Of a stretch of DNA of 64,000 bases, positions 29,469 to 38,240 are shown piece after piece. Numbering within the stretch: position 1 is the first letter of the stretch; the number at the start of each line of letters is the position of its first letter. The notes below the pieces were generated by a model that did no database searches, had not been told where the DNA came from, and worked only from the letters and a program-made list of their open reading frames with translations. A program made the translations under genes and the position numbers. Source of the stretch: Nocardia rosealba (lineage in GTDB: Bacteria; Actinomycetota; Actinomycetes; Mycobacteriales; Mycobacteriaceae); assembly GCF_020216065.1 (NCBI RefSeq), contig NZ_JAIWNA010000001.1:1333408-1397407 (forward strand). The letters run 5' to 3'.

Positions 29469-30187
29469 GCGCGCACCCGCGCCGGCACCTGGTCGTCGGC
29501 GCCGATCTGGCCGTCGCGCAAGGTGATCACGCGATCGCAGTAGGCCACCGCACCCATGTCGTGGGTGACCATCACCACCGAATTGCCCTGCGCGGTGATG
29601 TCACCGAGCAGGCCGAGGATCGACTCACCGGTCTTGGAGTCCAGGTTGCCCGTCGGTTCGTCGGCCAGGATCAGCGGCGGGTCCATGATGAGTGCGCGCG
29701 CCACCGCCACCCGCTGCATCTGCCCGCCCGAGAGCTCGGCGGGCCGGTGCTGCGCGCGATCACCGAGCCCGACGAGGTCGAGCAGTTCCAGCGCGCGCGG
29801 CTTGGCCTTGCGTAATCCGGTGCCGTCCAGCAGTTTCGGCACGGCCACGTTCTCCCAGGCGGACAGCGTGGGCAGCAGGTTGAAGAACTGGAAGACGAAG
29901 CCGACCTGCTCGAGCCGGAAGGCAGCCTGCCGGTCTTCGTCGAGATCGCCGATCTCGGTGCCGCGGAAGCGAATCGAACCCTCGTCGGGCCGGTCGAGTG
30001 CGCCGAGCAGATGCAGGAGGGTGGACTTGCCCGAACCGGACGGACCGATGATCGAGGTGAACTGTCCGGTCTCGATGCGCAAGCTCACGTCGTCGAGCGC
30101 GCGGACCTGCTGGTCACCTACGCGATACCGCTTGACGACGCCGGTCAATTCCAGCATCGGAGGTTGCGGTGTGCCGTTATCGGTCAT
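29465..30187 (-). CDS. ABC transporter ATP-binding protein, MacB/LolD type
   Basis: 240 residues. Walker A GPSGSGKSTLLHLL, Q-loop FVFQFFNLLPTLSAWENV, signature LSGGQMQRVAVARAL, Walker B LILADEPTGNLDSKTG and switch His in VMVTHDMG are complete. The GNLDS ending is typical of the MacB/LolD group that pairs with FtsX-type permeases. It lies between a small protein (34 bases upstream) and the overlapping permease gene, forming a three-gene minus-strand operon opposite the second two-component system. Confidence 0.95.
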   Translation of the reverse strand: MTDNGTPQPPMLELTGVVKRYRVGDQQVRALDDVSLRIETGQFTSIIGPSGSGKSTLLHLLGALDRPDEGSIRFRGTEIGDLDEDRQAAFRLEQVGFVFQFFNLLPTLSAWENVAVPKLLDGTGLRKAKPRALELLDLVGLGDRAQHRPAELSGGQMQRVAVARALIMDPPLILADEPTGNLDSKTGESILGLLGDITAQGNSVVMVTHDMGAVAYCDRVITLRDGQIGADDQVPARVRA

Positions 30188-30220
30188 GTGTTGTCCCCCA
30201 AGGGTATTCGGGTGGCGGTC

Positions 30221-30544
30221 TCAGCGCGCCAGGGCGCGGTCGCGGGTAGTCTGCCCGATCGCGGTGTGCGCGTCGAGAAGAGCACGCAGCGCCGGCTGTT
30301 CGGCCGCGAGCTCGAGATAGGCCTCGACCAGGGTTTTGCCGTCGAACTCGGCCTGCTCGACTTTGACGCGCAGGTGGTTGTCCCAGCGGTTCGCCAGCGC
30401 CCGGAGCAGGCCGTCGACGCCGCCGAAGAGGTGGTCCAGGTCCGGCAGACCGGCGAACATGTGTGGATCGTTCGGGTCGGTCTGCGCCCTGGCGAGGACG
30501 GTGTGCACGATGTCGGTGCGTTGATGCAGCTCGGTCCAGGTCAT
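30221..30544 (-). CDS. Small protein leading the ABC exporter operon
   Basis: 107 residues from ATG 30544, with GGAAGGTGAAG just upstream. The predicted protein is helical and charged, begins TWTELHQRTDIVHTVLARAQ and contains VKVEQAEFDGKTLVEAYLEL. There is no signal peptide or membrane segment, so it is cytosolic. I do not recognise the family. As first gene of the operon beside a palindromic promoter it may help regulate or assemble the exporter, but nothing in the sequence proves this. Confidence 0.75.
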   Translation of the reverse strand: MTWTELHQRTDIVHTVLARAQTDPNDPHMFAGLPDLDHLFGGVDGLLRALANRWDNHLRVKVEQAEFDGKTLVEAYLELAAEQPALRALLDAHTAIGQTTRDRALAR

Positions 30545-30626
30545 GAACTTCACCTTCCGTGAGCGGGTGCGGCCAACGCTACGGAGCGCGACGCGGCGAT
30601 TCGTCGTGCCGGAGACGCGACTTCTT

Positions 30627-30644
30627 CTCCTACCCAGGTAGGAG
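30627..30644. promoter_or_regulatory. Perfect palindrome between exporter operon and two-component system
   Basis: Arms CTCCTACC and GGTAGGAG are separated by CA. It lies in the 156-base divergent region, 83 bases from the exporter operon start and 57 bases from the histidine kinase ATG. Site length and symmetry suit a dimeric NarL-type regulator, and the adjacent response regulator is the obvious candidate. That assignment is inference. Confidence 0.6.
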
Positions 30645-30688
30645 ACGCGGACCGTTCCCGGGACGATGTCGCGGCCTGCCCAGGCGGC

Positions 30689-30694
30689 TAGCCT
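30689..30694 (+). promoter_or_regulatory. Probable -10 of the second histidine kinase gene
   Basis: TAGCCT ends 6 bases before the ATG at 30701, which would make the transcript leaderless. The palindrome at 30627-30644 lies about 45 bases upstream of this -10, in activator position. Confidence 0.5.
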
Positions 30695-30700
30695 GACAGG

Positions 30701-31999
30701 ATGGAGGTGATCGACACCGTCGCGGCACGGCGGCCGAGGCCGACGGCCCGGCTGCGCGCGGTGGCGCACCGGTTCACCGAGTCCGTGCGGACGCGGCTCG
30801 CCTCGCTGCCCTACGACTATCCGCCCGCCCTGATCGTGTCGGCCGACGTGGCATTGCTCGCGGTCACCGGCGCCGCGATCATCCAGCGCCACGAGTACTT
30901 CCCGACCGTGCTGCCGCTGCTCGCCATGTTCGCGGCATTCCTGCCGGTCCCGCTGTACGCACTGTTCGATATCAAGCCCTATCCGGTCCTGCTCAAGTCC
31001 AGTGGACTGCTGGCCTGTGCGCTGTTCCTGCTGCAACCCGTCCCCGCCGACTTCGCCCCCTTCGTCCTCGTCGTCGTCGCGGGCGAGGTGGCCGCGGTGA
31101 CGACCCGGGGCATGACGCTCGGATTCACCCTGCTCGCGATCGCCGAACTGATCGCCTTCGACCTGGCCGGACACCTGGAGTGGGGTGGCGAACGGCTGGA
31201 AGGCCTGCCGATGTACGTGCTCGGCATCGTGCTCGGCACCTTCGTCGGGATGATGCTGCAGTACCAGCGCCGGTTCCTGTACCAGGAACGCGAGAACCAG
31301 GCCATCCGCGCCGGTCAGGCCGCCGACGAGGAACGACGCAGAATCGCGCGCGAAGTCCACGATGTGATCGCGCATTCGCTCTCGATCACCCTGCTGCACC
31401 TCACCGCCGCCCGCCGCGCACTGCAAACCGACGAGGACGTCACCGAGGCGGTGGAGGCGCTCGTCGACGCGGAACGTCTCGGCCGCCAGGCCATGGCCGA
31501 TATCCGTCGCACCGTCGGCATGCTCGACACCAGCCCCGCCCAGCCGAAGCCGGAACCCGGCGCCGCCGATATCGACGAACTGGTAGGCGACTTCCGGCGC
31601 GCGGGCCTCACCGTCGACTACCAGCGCACGGGCGACCTGGCGGTGGTCACCGGCGCGGTCGGCCACGCGCTGTACCGCATCGGACAGGAATCGCTGGCCA
31701 ATGTCGCCAAACACGCACCGGGTGCCGCGGCGACGGTGCGGCTCGACGTGACACCGGAACTCGCCGCCCTCGAAGTGCGCAACGCCCTGCCTCTCGGCCC
31801 GCCACCACGCCTCGGCACCGGAATGGGCTTGCGCGGCATGTGCAAACGCACCGAACTGCTCGGCGGAACAATCAGGGCCGGAATCGACGACGACGGCTGG
31901 ACCGTGCACGCCCAGTTTCCGCTGAAATCGGGCTCCTGCGGAACGCTGTCCACCATGCTGCCCGGCTTGCTCCGGCCGAAAACCCAGGAGGACCAGTGA
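30701..31999 (+). CDS. NarL-type sensor histidine kinase
   Basis: 432 residues. After a basic N-terminus there are about six hydrophobic segments (LIVSADVALLAVTGAAI to MYVLGIVLGTFVGMML) with short loops. A linker helix rich in Glu and Arg precedes the HisKA_3 box RRRIAREVHDVIAHSLSITL, whose His in EVHD is the phosphorylation site. The ATPase domain has QESLANVAKHAPG and GTGMGLRGMCKRTELLGG. The C-terminal tail of about 25 residues after FPLKSG is extra. Its stop overlaps the GTG of the response regulator, so the pair is translated together. Confidence 0.94.
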   Translation: MEVIDTVAARRPRPTARLRAVAHRFTESVRTRLASLPYDYPPALIVSADVALLAVTGAAIIQRHEYFPTVLPLLAMFAAFLPVPLYALFDIKPYPVLLKSSGLLACALFLLQPVPADFAPFVLVVVAGEVAAVTTRGMTLGFTLLAIAELIAFDLAGHLEWGGERLEGLPMYVLGIVLGTFVGMMLQYQRRFLYQERENQAIRAGQAADEERRRIAREVHDVIAHSLSITLLHLTAARRALQTDEDVTEAVEALVDAERLGRQAMADIRRTVGMLDTSPAQPKPEPGAADIDELVGDFRRAGLTVDYQRTGDLAVVTGAVGHALYRIGQESLANVAKHAPGAAATVRLDVTPELAALEVRNALPLGPPPRLGTGMGLRGMCKRTELLGGTIRAGIDDDGWTVHAQFPLKSGSCGTLSTMLPGLLRPKTQEDQ

Positions 32000-32685
32000 C
32001 GGCCGCCGCACCGATCGACAACCCCGTCTCCGTGCTCGTCGTCGACGACCAGGAACTGGTGCGCGGCGGACTGCGCCGCATCCTGCGCCGTCGCGACGGG
32101 TTCGTGGTCAGCGAATGCGCCGACGGTGACGAGGTGGCGGCCGCCGTCGCCGCCGAACGGCCCGACGTGGTGCTGATGGACCTGCGCATGAAACGGGTCG
32201 GCGGCATCGATGCGACTCGTTTGCTGCGCGCGCGATCCGACGCGCCACCGGTCCTCGTCCTCACCACCTTCGACGACGACCAACTGCTGTCGGGCGCCCT
32301 GCGCGCGGGCGCGGCGGGATTCCTGCTCAAGGACTCACCCGCCGAAGACCTCATCCGCGCCGTCCGTACCGTCGCGGCGGGCGGCGCCTGGCTCGATCCG
32401 TCGGTAACCGGTCGGGTGCTCACCGCCTACCGAACCGTGAAACACACCGGTACCCGCACCGACCGCCGCCTCGGCGACCTCACCGCCCGCGAGTACGAGG
32501 TGCTCGAACTGATCGGACGCGGCCGGGTCAACGGCGAGATCGCCACCGAACTCGGCATCTCGGAAGTAACTGTGAAAAGCCATGTCGGACACATATTCGG
32601 CAAGCTCGACCTGCGCGATCGCGCCGCCGCCATCGTGTTCGCGTTTGACCACGGCATAGTGACACCGGGAGAATCGTCGTTCTGA
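31996..32685 (+). CDS. NarL/LuxR-family response regulator
   Basis: 229 residues, starting at the GTG that overlaps the kinase stop and following AGGAGG. Receiver: VDDQ acidic pair, Asp in VVLMDLRMKRVGG, Thr in VLTTFDDD, Lys in FLLKDSP. The LuxR DNA-binding domain reads LTAREYEVLELIGRGRVNGE, continuing IATELGISEVTVKSHVGHI. It probably acts on the palindrome at 30627 and so on the ABC exporter facing it. A Ser/Thr kinase gene begins 43 bases downstream, so phosphorylation crosstalk is conceivable. Confidence 0.95.
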   Translation: MTAAAPIDNPVSVLVVDDQELVRGGLRRILRRRDGFVVSECADGDEVAAAVAAERPDVVLMDLRMKRVGGIDATRLLRARSDAPPVLVLTTFDDDQLLSGALRAGAAGFLLKDSPAEDLIRAVRTVAAGGAWLDPSVTGRVLTAYRTVKHTGTRTDRRLGDLTAREYEVLELIGRGRVNGEIATELGISEVTVKSHVGHIFGKLDLRDRAAAIVFAFDHGIVTPGESSF

Positions 32686-32693
32686 GACGCGGG

Positions 32694-32717
32694 TCCCACG
32701 GCCCGCAAGACGTGGGA
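32694..32717 (+). other. Inverted repeat between response regulator and kinase gene
   Basis: Arms TCCCACG and CGTGGGA flank 10 bases. No T-run follows, so it is a weak or partial terminator, an operator, or chance. It sits in the only gap (43 bases) between the two-component genes and the Ser/Thr kinase. Confidence 0.4.
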
Positions 32718-32728
32718 GGCGGACGCCG

Positions 32729-35700
32729 GTGCAGGCACCTGGGTCACGAACGGGGAGCAGATTCGGCCCGTACGAGTTGCGGTCGATGCTGGGCAAAGGC
32801 GGCATGGGGGAGGTCTACGAGGCCTACGACACCGGCAAGGACCGAGTAGTCGCCCTGAAGTTGCTGGCCGCCGAACTCGCCCAGGACCCCGCCTACCAGG
32901 TCCGGTTCCGGCGCGAATCCCAGGCCGCGGCGAAACTGGCCGAACCGCACGTCATCCCGATCCACGACTGGGGCGTCATCGACGGGGTGCTGTTCATCGA
33001 CATGCGGCTGGTGCCCGGCACCGACCTGCGGAGCGTGCTGCGCGCCGGGGGGCCGCTGCACCCGGAACGCGCGGTCGCCGTCGTCGAGCAGATCGCCGCC
33101 GCCCTCGACGCCGCGCACGCGGGCGGGCTCGTGCACCGTGACGTGAAACCGGCCAACATCCTCGTCACCCCCGCCGACTTCGCCTACCTCGCCGACTTCG
33201 GCATCGCCCACACCGAGGGCGACAGCGCGCTCACCCAGGCCGGGATGGCCATGGGCTCCTACATCTACATGGCGCCCGAACGGTTCGACGCCGCCCCCAT
33301 CTCGCACCGCGCCGACATCTACTCGCTGGCCTGCGTGCTGCACGAATGCCTCACCGGCGCATCCCCTTTCCCGAGCGCGAGCATGAGCGTGCTCATCCGC
33401 TCCCACCTGACCGAGGAACCGCCGCGGCCGAGCACCGTGATCGCCGGATTGCCTGTGGCACTCGACGACGTCATCGCCGTCGGCATGGCGAAGGATCCCG
33501 CCGAGCGGTACCCGAGCGCCGGTGCGCTGGCACTGGCCGCCAGGCAGGCCTTGGCCAGCGCACCCGGATCAGCGCCGATCGTCGGCCGTGGGCCGGTCAA
33601 TGCGCCCGGTCACGGCGTGCCCGCGGCGGCCGGATTCGGTAATGCCGCAGGCGGAATCATCGGTGGCGCCGCTGCGGCCGGGCACGGTGCCGGGTCGCGG
33701 GGCACCGATGCCGCCGCACGATCAGGCGCGGGCCGTGGCTCGAATGCGCCGCGCGAGCGGGACGACGAGGCGCAGGAGCAGCCCAAGCCGACGCCGACGG
33801 GGGAGTTCCGGGTGGTCGGCGCGGTGACCGCGACCGGCGGCATCGAGACCTCCCGCAGCCAGACCTCCGCGACCGGGGCCCAGCCGACGCTCATCATCCG
33901 CCCGCCCGAGGCACGCGCCGAAACCGCGGGCTTCCACCGGGTGCCCGTCGAAGGCAGCGGCGAGGTGTCCATTCCCGCCGTCATCCAGCCCACCGGCCCC
34001 ACCGAAATCCATCCCGCCGACACCTATTTCGCGCCGCTCCCGGCCGACGACGCCACCCCCGAACCCGTCGTCCCCACACCGCCCCCGGCCTACACCCCCG
34101 ACCAGGGCCTCCCACGGATGCGCCCGTTCCCCGACGCCCACCTCTACGGCGACAACCAAGCAGGCGAAACCTCCTCGCCCGTCCCGCAGGCCGCGAGGGG
34201 CTCGCACCCCGGCGGTCCCGCGTACGGCGGTCAACCGGGCGAAACCTCCTCGCCTGTCCCGCTCCCCGGCGCCGCGAGGGGCTCCCATCCCGGCGGTCCC
34301 GCGTACGGTGGCGGTCGGCCGGGCGAGACTTCGTCGCCGGTCCCGCAACCCGGCGCTTCTCATTCCGGTCCTGCTTACGGCGGCGGTCGTCCTGGTGAAA
34401 CCTCTTCGCCTGTCCCGCAATTCGGTGGTCCCGGCGACGCCCAGCGCGGCCCGCTGGTGCCGCCGCGCAGTGCACCGACCCAGCGCTACTCCGGGGAGTA
34501 CCCGGTGCCGGGTGGGCAGCCGCCCGCTGCTTTCGGTTCCCACCAGAGCCCGGGTGACCGTCCGGCTCCACCTGCCCGGCTGGTCTCCCCGCCGGTCCCG
34601 GGTGGCACCGGGCCGAGCCCGCTCCCCGGCACCGAACTCCCCGATCGCAACCCCGGCTTCGGCTCTCCCGCAGCCCCTTTCGGTGCCGAGAACGGCCCGG
34701 AACCACGTCCGGGTCAGCCGTACGGGCCGCGACCGGGCGACAGTTCGAACGCGCCCGCGACCCAGAAGTTCGACGCGGATCGATTCGGCCCTGCCGCCGG
34801 GCAATTCGACGACGAGCGATTCCCGGGGTCCGATCACGCACCGGATTCCCGGTCCGGTGGCGCGGCCAATCCGTTCGGTCCGTATGCGGCGGAGGCGAGT
34901 TCGGCGCACGGTGGTGATCGGTTCGGTCCGGACAGTGGTGACCGGTTCTCGCCCGACGACGACCCGGCTTCGGGAGTGCCGCGGCGTCCGGACGCCTTCG
35001 GTCCGCCGACCGAGCAGTACGACCCACGGTCCGCCGACGACCAGCGAAAAGACCGGCCCGGGGACCGTCGGGACCCGGCCCAGCCGGGCAGCGGCAACCA
35101 CTTCGCCCCGCCCACCGAAGTATTCGGTCCGGAGCATCGGCGGTCGGCGCCCACTGAGCACTACGGCCAGAACGATCAATTCAGCCCGCCCACCGAACAA
35201 TTCGACCCGGCGGACATCGGTGACCAGCGGTCCGCGCAGACCCGGCACTACCCGGACGCCCAACGCTCCGCGCCCACCGAGCACTACCCCGGTGGCCCGG
35301 AGGCGCGCCGCTCTGCTCCGACCGAGCACTACGGATTCGACGGGCCTGACTCACAGCGCTCTCAGCCGACCGAGCATTACGGCTTCGACGACCCGGATCC
35401 CCAGCGTTCCCAGCCCACCCACCAATACCGTGGTGGCGCGGCGCCCTTCGGTGCGCACAATGCCGTCGACCCGGCGAATCCGTACAACGAGCAGGCCGCC
35501 TACTCCCAGTACGACGACCAGCAGGCCTACGGCGACCACGCCTACCGCGACAACGACGGCCCCTACGGCCCCGAACCGGCTTATGTCCCGGAACCCACCT
35601 GGTCCCAACAGGACTCGAACCGTCGATCCATGCTGCTGCCGGTCCTCGTCGGCGTGCTCGCCGTCATCGTCGTCGCCATCGGCGGGGCGATCGGCTGGCG

Positions 35701-36094
35701 GCTGATGTCGGCCACCGACTCCAGTGACACCGCGGGCGCGCCGTCCACAGCGTTGGTACCCGCCGGACCCACCGGCACCACCGCGCCACGGGCGACCACC
35801 GCCGCACCGACCACCTCGGCCGGCCCGGTCACCCTGCCCGCGGGTGCGCAACCGTGCGAATCCGGCTCAGCCAGTGGCAGTTTCAGCAAGGCCGCAGTCG
35901 GCAACACCGTCACCAGCTGCCCGTTCGCACAGGCTGTCCGCGAGGCGTACGCGGGCGGTGGCAGCGCGAGCGGCGCCCGCGAGGTGGTGGCGACCAGCCC
36001 GGTGACCGGACGCACCTACACGATGACGTGCACGCCCGCGGGCAAGCTCGTCACCTGCACCGGTGGCGAGAACGCGGTCGTCTACGTGTACTGA
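32729..36094 (+). CDS. Receptor-type Ser/Thr protein kinase with two repeat-rich linkers
   Basis: 1121 residues. Kinase domain about 10-280 with LGKGGMGEVYEAYD, VALKLL, HRDVKPANILV and DFGIAHT, all catalytic residues present. The linker holds two repeat families: GETSSPVP units (about 475-570) and RSAPTEHY-like units (about 800-900). Both are rich in Ser/Thr-Pro and could be substrates for auto- or trans-phosphorylation. The membrane segment SMLLPVLVGVLAVIVVAIGG lies at about 966-985. The outer domain of about 110 residues has four Cys (AQPCESG, TSCPFA, YTMTCTP, LVTCTGG), suiting two disulfides. No PASTA repeats. It may be co-transcribed with the two-component genes just upstream. Confidence 0.92.
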   Translation: MQAPGSRTGSRFGPYELRSMLGKGGMGEVYEAYDTGKDRVVALKLLAAELAQDPAYQVRFRRESQAAAKLAEPHVIPIHDWGVIDGVLFIDMRLVPGTDLRSVLRAGGPLHPERAVAVVEQIAAALDAAHAGGLVHRDVKPANILVTPADFAYLADFGIAHTEGDSALTQAGMAMGSYIYMAPERFDAAPISHRADIYSLACVLHECLTGASPFPSASMSVLIRSHLTEEPPRPSTVIAGLPVALDDVIAVGMAKDPAERYPSAGALALAARQALASAPGSAPIVGRGPVNAPGHGVPAAAGFGNAAGGIIGGAAAAGHGAGSRGTDAAARSGAGRGSNAPRERDDEAQEQPKPTPTGEFRVVGAVTATGGIETSRSQTSATGAQPTLIIRPPEARAETAGFHRVPVEGSGEVSIPAVIQPTGPTEIHPADTYFAPLPADDATPEPVVPTPPPAYTPDQGLPRMRPFPDAHLYGDNQAGETSSPVPQAARGSHPGGPAYGGQPGETSSPVPLPGAARGSHPGGPAYGGGRPGETSSPVPQPGASHSGPAYGGGRPGETSSPVPQFGGPGDAQRGPLVPPRSAPTQRYSGEYPVPGGQPPAAFGSHQSPGDRPAPPARLVSPPVPGGTGPSPLPGTELPDRNPGFGSPAAPFGAENGPEPRPGQPYGPRPGDSSNAPATQKFDADRFGPAAGQFDDERFPGSDHAPDSRSGGAANPFGPYAAEASSAHGGDRFGPDSGDRFSPDDDPASGVPRRPDAFGPPTEQYDPRSADDQRKDRPGDRRDPAQPGSGNHFAPPTEVFGPEHRRSAPTEHYGQNDQFSPPTEQFDPADIGDQRSAQTRHYPDAQRSAPTEHYPGGPEARRSAPTEHYGFDGPDSQRSQPTEHYGFDDPDPQRSQPTHQYRGGAAPFGAHNAVDPANPYNEQAAYSQYDDQQAYGDHAYRDNDGPYGPEPAYVPEPTWSQQDSNRRSMLLPVLVGVLAVIVVAIGGAIGWRLMSATDSSDTAGAPSTALVPAGPTGTTAPRATTAAPTTSAGPVTLPAGAQPCESGSASGSFSKAAVGNTVTSCPFAQAVREAYAGGGSASGAREVVATSPVTGRTYTMTCTPAGKLVTCTGGENAVVYVY
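34159..34425 (+). repeat. Coding repeats GETSSPVP in the Ser/Thr kinase
   Basis: Four imperfect tandem units encode GETSSPVPQ or GETSSPVPL followed by Gly/Ala/Ser/Pro-rich linkers with PAYGGG. The unit spacing is uneven. The repeat lies in the cytosolic linker and is likely to vary in number between strains. Confidence 0.8.
35131..35436 (+). repeat. Coding repeats (Q)RSxPTEHY in the Ser/Thr kinase
   Basis: About seven imperfect units of the type RRSAPTEHY, QRSAPTEHY, QRSQPTEHYGFDD, with related PPTEQF(D) units just before them. The period is 15-18 residues. Each carries a Thr in Pro-Thr-Glu, a repeated possible phosphorylation or binding site. Confidence 0.8.
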
Positions 36095-36162
36095 CGACCG
36101 GCTTCGCACCACGCCGCGCCGACCTGCGGACGCAGATATGCGAATCGTTGCATACTGTCGGT

Positions 36163-36333
36163 ATGGCTGATGACGACCAGTGGTACTACTGCCTCAAGCA
36201 TCACAAGGCCGAGCAGGGCAAGTCCTGCTGGTACGGCGATCGGATGGGGCCGTACCCGGACCAGGCGACGGCCGAGCGGGCGCTCGAGATCGCGCGGGCA
36301 CGCAACAAGGCCGCCGACGACGAAGACGACTAG
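36163..36333 (+). CDS. Small conserved actinobacterial protein
   Basis: 56 residues, beginning ADDDQWYYCLKHHKAEQGKS and continuing with CWYGDRMGPYPDQATAERAL. I recall short actinobacterial proteins of this form (WYYCLKH...CP/W..DRMGPY), but their function is not known to me. Two Cys and two adjacent His could bind a metal. The acidic tail is ADDEDD. CATACT lies 6 bases before the ATG and no ribosome binding site is evident, so it may be leaderless. It is free-standing between the Ser/Thr kinase and fdhD. Confidence 0.8.
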   Translation: MADDDQWYYCLKHHKAEQGKSCWYGDRMGPYPDQATAERALEIARARNKAADDEDD

Positions 36334-36405
36334 ACCCGGCCGGTTCGCCTACCGTCGTTCCGGCGACGACGAGCACCACTCGTCACCGACTGATCGGCAC
36401 ACCTG

Positions 36406-37215
36406 ATGAGCAGAGTCACCGCACGACGCAAGACCGTCCGGCTGTCACCGGCCGGGCGGGTCGAGCGCCCCGACACCCTCGCGGTCGAGGAGCCCCTCGA
36501 GATCAGGGTCGACGGGCAGTCGCTCTCGGTGACCATGCGGACACCGGGCAACGACATCGACCTGGTGCACGGGTTCCTGCTCGGTGAGAACATCATCGGC
36601 GCCGCCGACGACATCGTCACCGCCCGCTACTGCGCGGGCACCGACAGCGAGGGCCGCAACACCTACAACGTGCTCGACGTGCGACTGCGCGATCCCGTGC
36701 CGCTGCACCCGCGCAACCTCGTCACCACCGGCGGCTGCGGCCTGTGCGGCAAGAGCGCCCTCGACGAGGTGCGCACCCACACCCGCTTCCCGCTGCCGCC
36801 CGCGGTTCCGGCCATCGGCACCGAGGTGCTGACGCGGCTGCCCGGCCTGCTGCGCGAAGGTCAGAAACTCTTCGACGCCACCGGCGGCCTGCACGCGGCG
36901 GGCCTGTTCACCACCGACGGCACGCTGCTCGCCCTGCGCGAGGACATCGGCAGGCACAACGCCGTCGACAAGGTGATCGGCTGGGCGGTGCGGGAGAACC
37001 GGATCCCCGCGCACGACCTGGTGCTCGTGGTGAGCAGCCGGGCCTCGTTCGAACTGGTCCAGAAGGCCGTGATGGCGGGCATCCCGATTCTGGCCGCGGT
37101 ATCGGCGCCGAGTGCCCTCGCCGTCGACCTCGCCGTGGAGTCCGGATCGACGTTGCTCGGATTCGTACGTGGCGAATCGATGAACATCTACTCGGGTGAA
37201 AACCGTGTGACCTGA
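36406..37215 (+). CDS. fdhD: Formate dehydrogenase accessory sulfurtransferase
   Basis: 269 residues. FdhD passes sulfur from IscS to the molybdenum/tungsten bis-MGD cofactor before insertion into formate dehydrogenase-type enzymes. The functional Cys pair is in TTGGCGLCGKSALDEV (about residues 109-124). LREDIGRHNAVDKVIGW and VSSRASFELVQKAVMAGIPI are conserved family blocks. No formate dehydrogenase gene is in view, so the client enzyme lies elsewhere. Confidence 0.95.
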   Translation: MSRVTARRKTVRLSPAGRVERPDTLAVEEPLEIRVDGQSLSVTMRTPGNDIDLVHGFLLGENIIGAADDIVTARYCAGTDSEGRNTYNVLDVRLRDPVPLHPRNLVTTGGCGLCGKSALDEVRTHTRFPLPPAVPAIGTEVLTRLPGLLREGQKLFDATGGLHAAGLFTTDGTLLALREDIGRHNAVDKVIGWAVRENRIPAHDLVLVVSSRASFELVQKAVMAGIPILAAVSAPSALAVDLAVESGSTLLGFVRGESMNIYSGENRVT

Positions 37216-37312
37216 CGGTTTACGGACGAAGTGGGCGTTGGGCCATACAGCCCAGTACGGTGTCGGACACGGCTACCCAGCACCGAAAGCCCGGGGGAGT
37301 TCACAAACGAAA

Positions 37313-38212
37313 ATGCTTCACATCATGACGAACAACCGACGCCACCCGATACGGGTGGCGCTGTCAGCACTGCTGGGCGTTGCCGTATTGGTCACCGCGG
37401 GCTGTGGTTCCGACAGCAGCCCCGCCGCACCGCAGGTCACCACGAAGAGCCCGGCCACCTTGCCGGGCGGTCCGGTGACAGCCGAGGTCTCCGTCGCGGT
37501 GCCAGGCAGCCTGGCCGCCGACTTCGCCGATCTGCAACGCGGGCTCCGCGGCAGCGTGGGAATGGCGATCATGCCGGTCGCCGGGACCAAGATGGTCACC
37601 TTCGGCGACTGGACGACCGGCCCCGCCTGGTCGACGATCAAGGTGCCGCTCGCCATCGCGGTCTCGCGTCGCAGCAGCGCCTACAACTCGTCGGTGAATG
37701 CCGCCATCACCGCCTCCGACAACGCCGCCGCCGATGCTCTGTGGTCGACCTTCGGCGACAACGCCGACGCGGCCGCCGCGGTGGAAGGGGTCCTGCGCGA
37801 GGGCGGCGACGCCACGACGACTGTGCCGACCGTGCGCACCCGCTCGGACGCCTCCATCTACGGCCAGGCCGAGTGGGCGCTGGCCGATCAGGTCCGGTTC
37901 GCCGCCCAGCTGCCCTGCCTGCCGCAGAGCGAGCGGGTGGTGGGTTTGATGCAGCAGATCGTGGTCAGCCACCGCTGGGGCCTCGGGGCATTCACCAGCG
38001 CCGAGTTCAAAGGCGGGTGGGGACCGGATACGTCCGGAAAATACCTGGTCCGCCAGTTCGGGCTGATCGATTCGCCCTCGGGCCGCATCGCGGTTGCCTT
38101 TGCCGCCAAACCCGATTCGGGCGCTTTCGCCGACGGTATGACCATGCTCGACAAGCTGGCGACCCTGCTCTCGGGTCACCTCGACGAGCTCGCCGGAGGC
38201 CACTGCCCCTGA
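37313..38212 (+). CDS. Beta-lactamase-fold lipoprotein, second paralogue
   Basis: 299 residues from ATG 37313, with GGGGGAG 13 bases upstream; ATG 37325 is an alternative. The lipobox LVTAGC follows a hydrophobic signal, so the protein is probably anchored outside the membrane. Motifs match the protein at 22834: [12 protein letters not shown] (SxxK), [11 protein letters not shown] (SDN), [19 protein letters not shown] (KTG position). Both share GMA(L/I)MPV, FGDWTTG/YGDWTTG and QLPCLPQ/KLPCLPD and end in a Cys-Pro near the C-terminus, perhaps paired with the CLP Cys. The function is unknown; a serine hydrolase of cell-wall or signalling type is inferred. Confidence 0.83.
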   Translation: MLHIMTNNRRHPIRVALSALLGVAVLVTAGCGSDSSPAAPQVTTKSPATLPGGPVTAEVSVAVPGSLAADFADLQRGLRGSVGMAIMPVAGTKMVTFGDWTTGPAWSTIKVPLAIAVSRRSSAYNSSVNAAITASDNAAADALWSTFGDNADAAAAVEGVLREGGDATTTVPTVRTRSDASIYGQAEWALADQVRFAAQLPCLPQSERVVGLMQQIVVSHRWGLGAFTSAEFKGGWGPDTSGKYLVRQFGLIDSPSGRIAVAFAAKPDSGAFADGMTMLDKLATLLSGHLDELAGGHCP

Positions 38213-38240
38213 TCCGTCCCGGTGCGGCAAGATGAACGCC

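Noticed and set aside
27126-29543. 805-codon plus-strand frame across the ABC permease
   Set aside because: His/Arg/Asp-rich composition typical of antisense reading; the minus-strand permease and its overlap with the ATPase gene are convincing.
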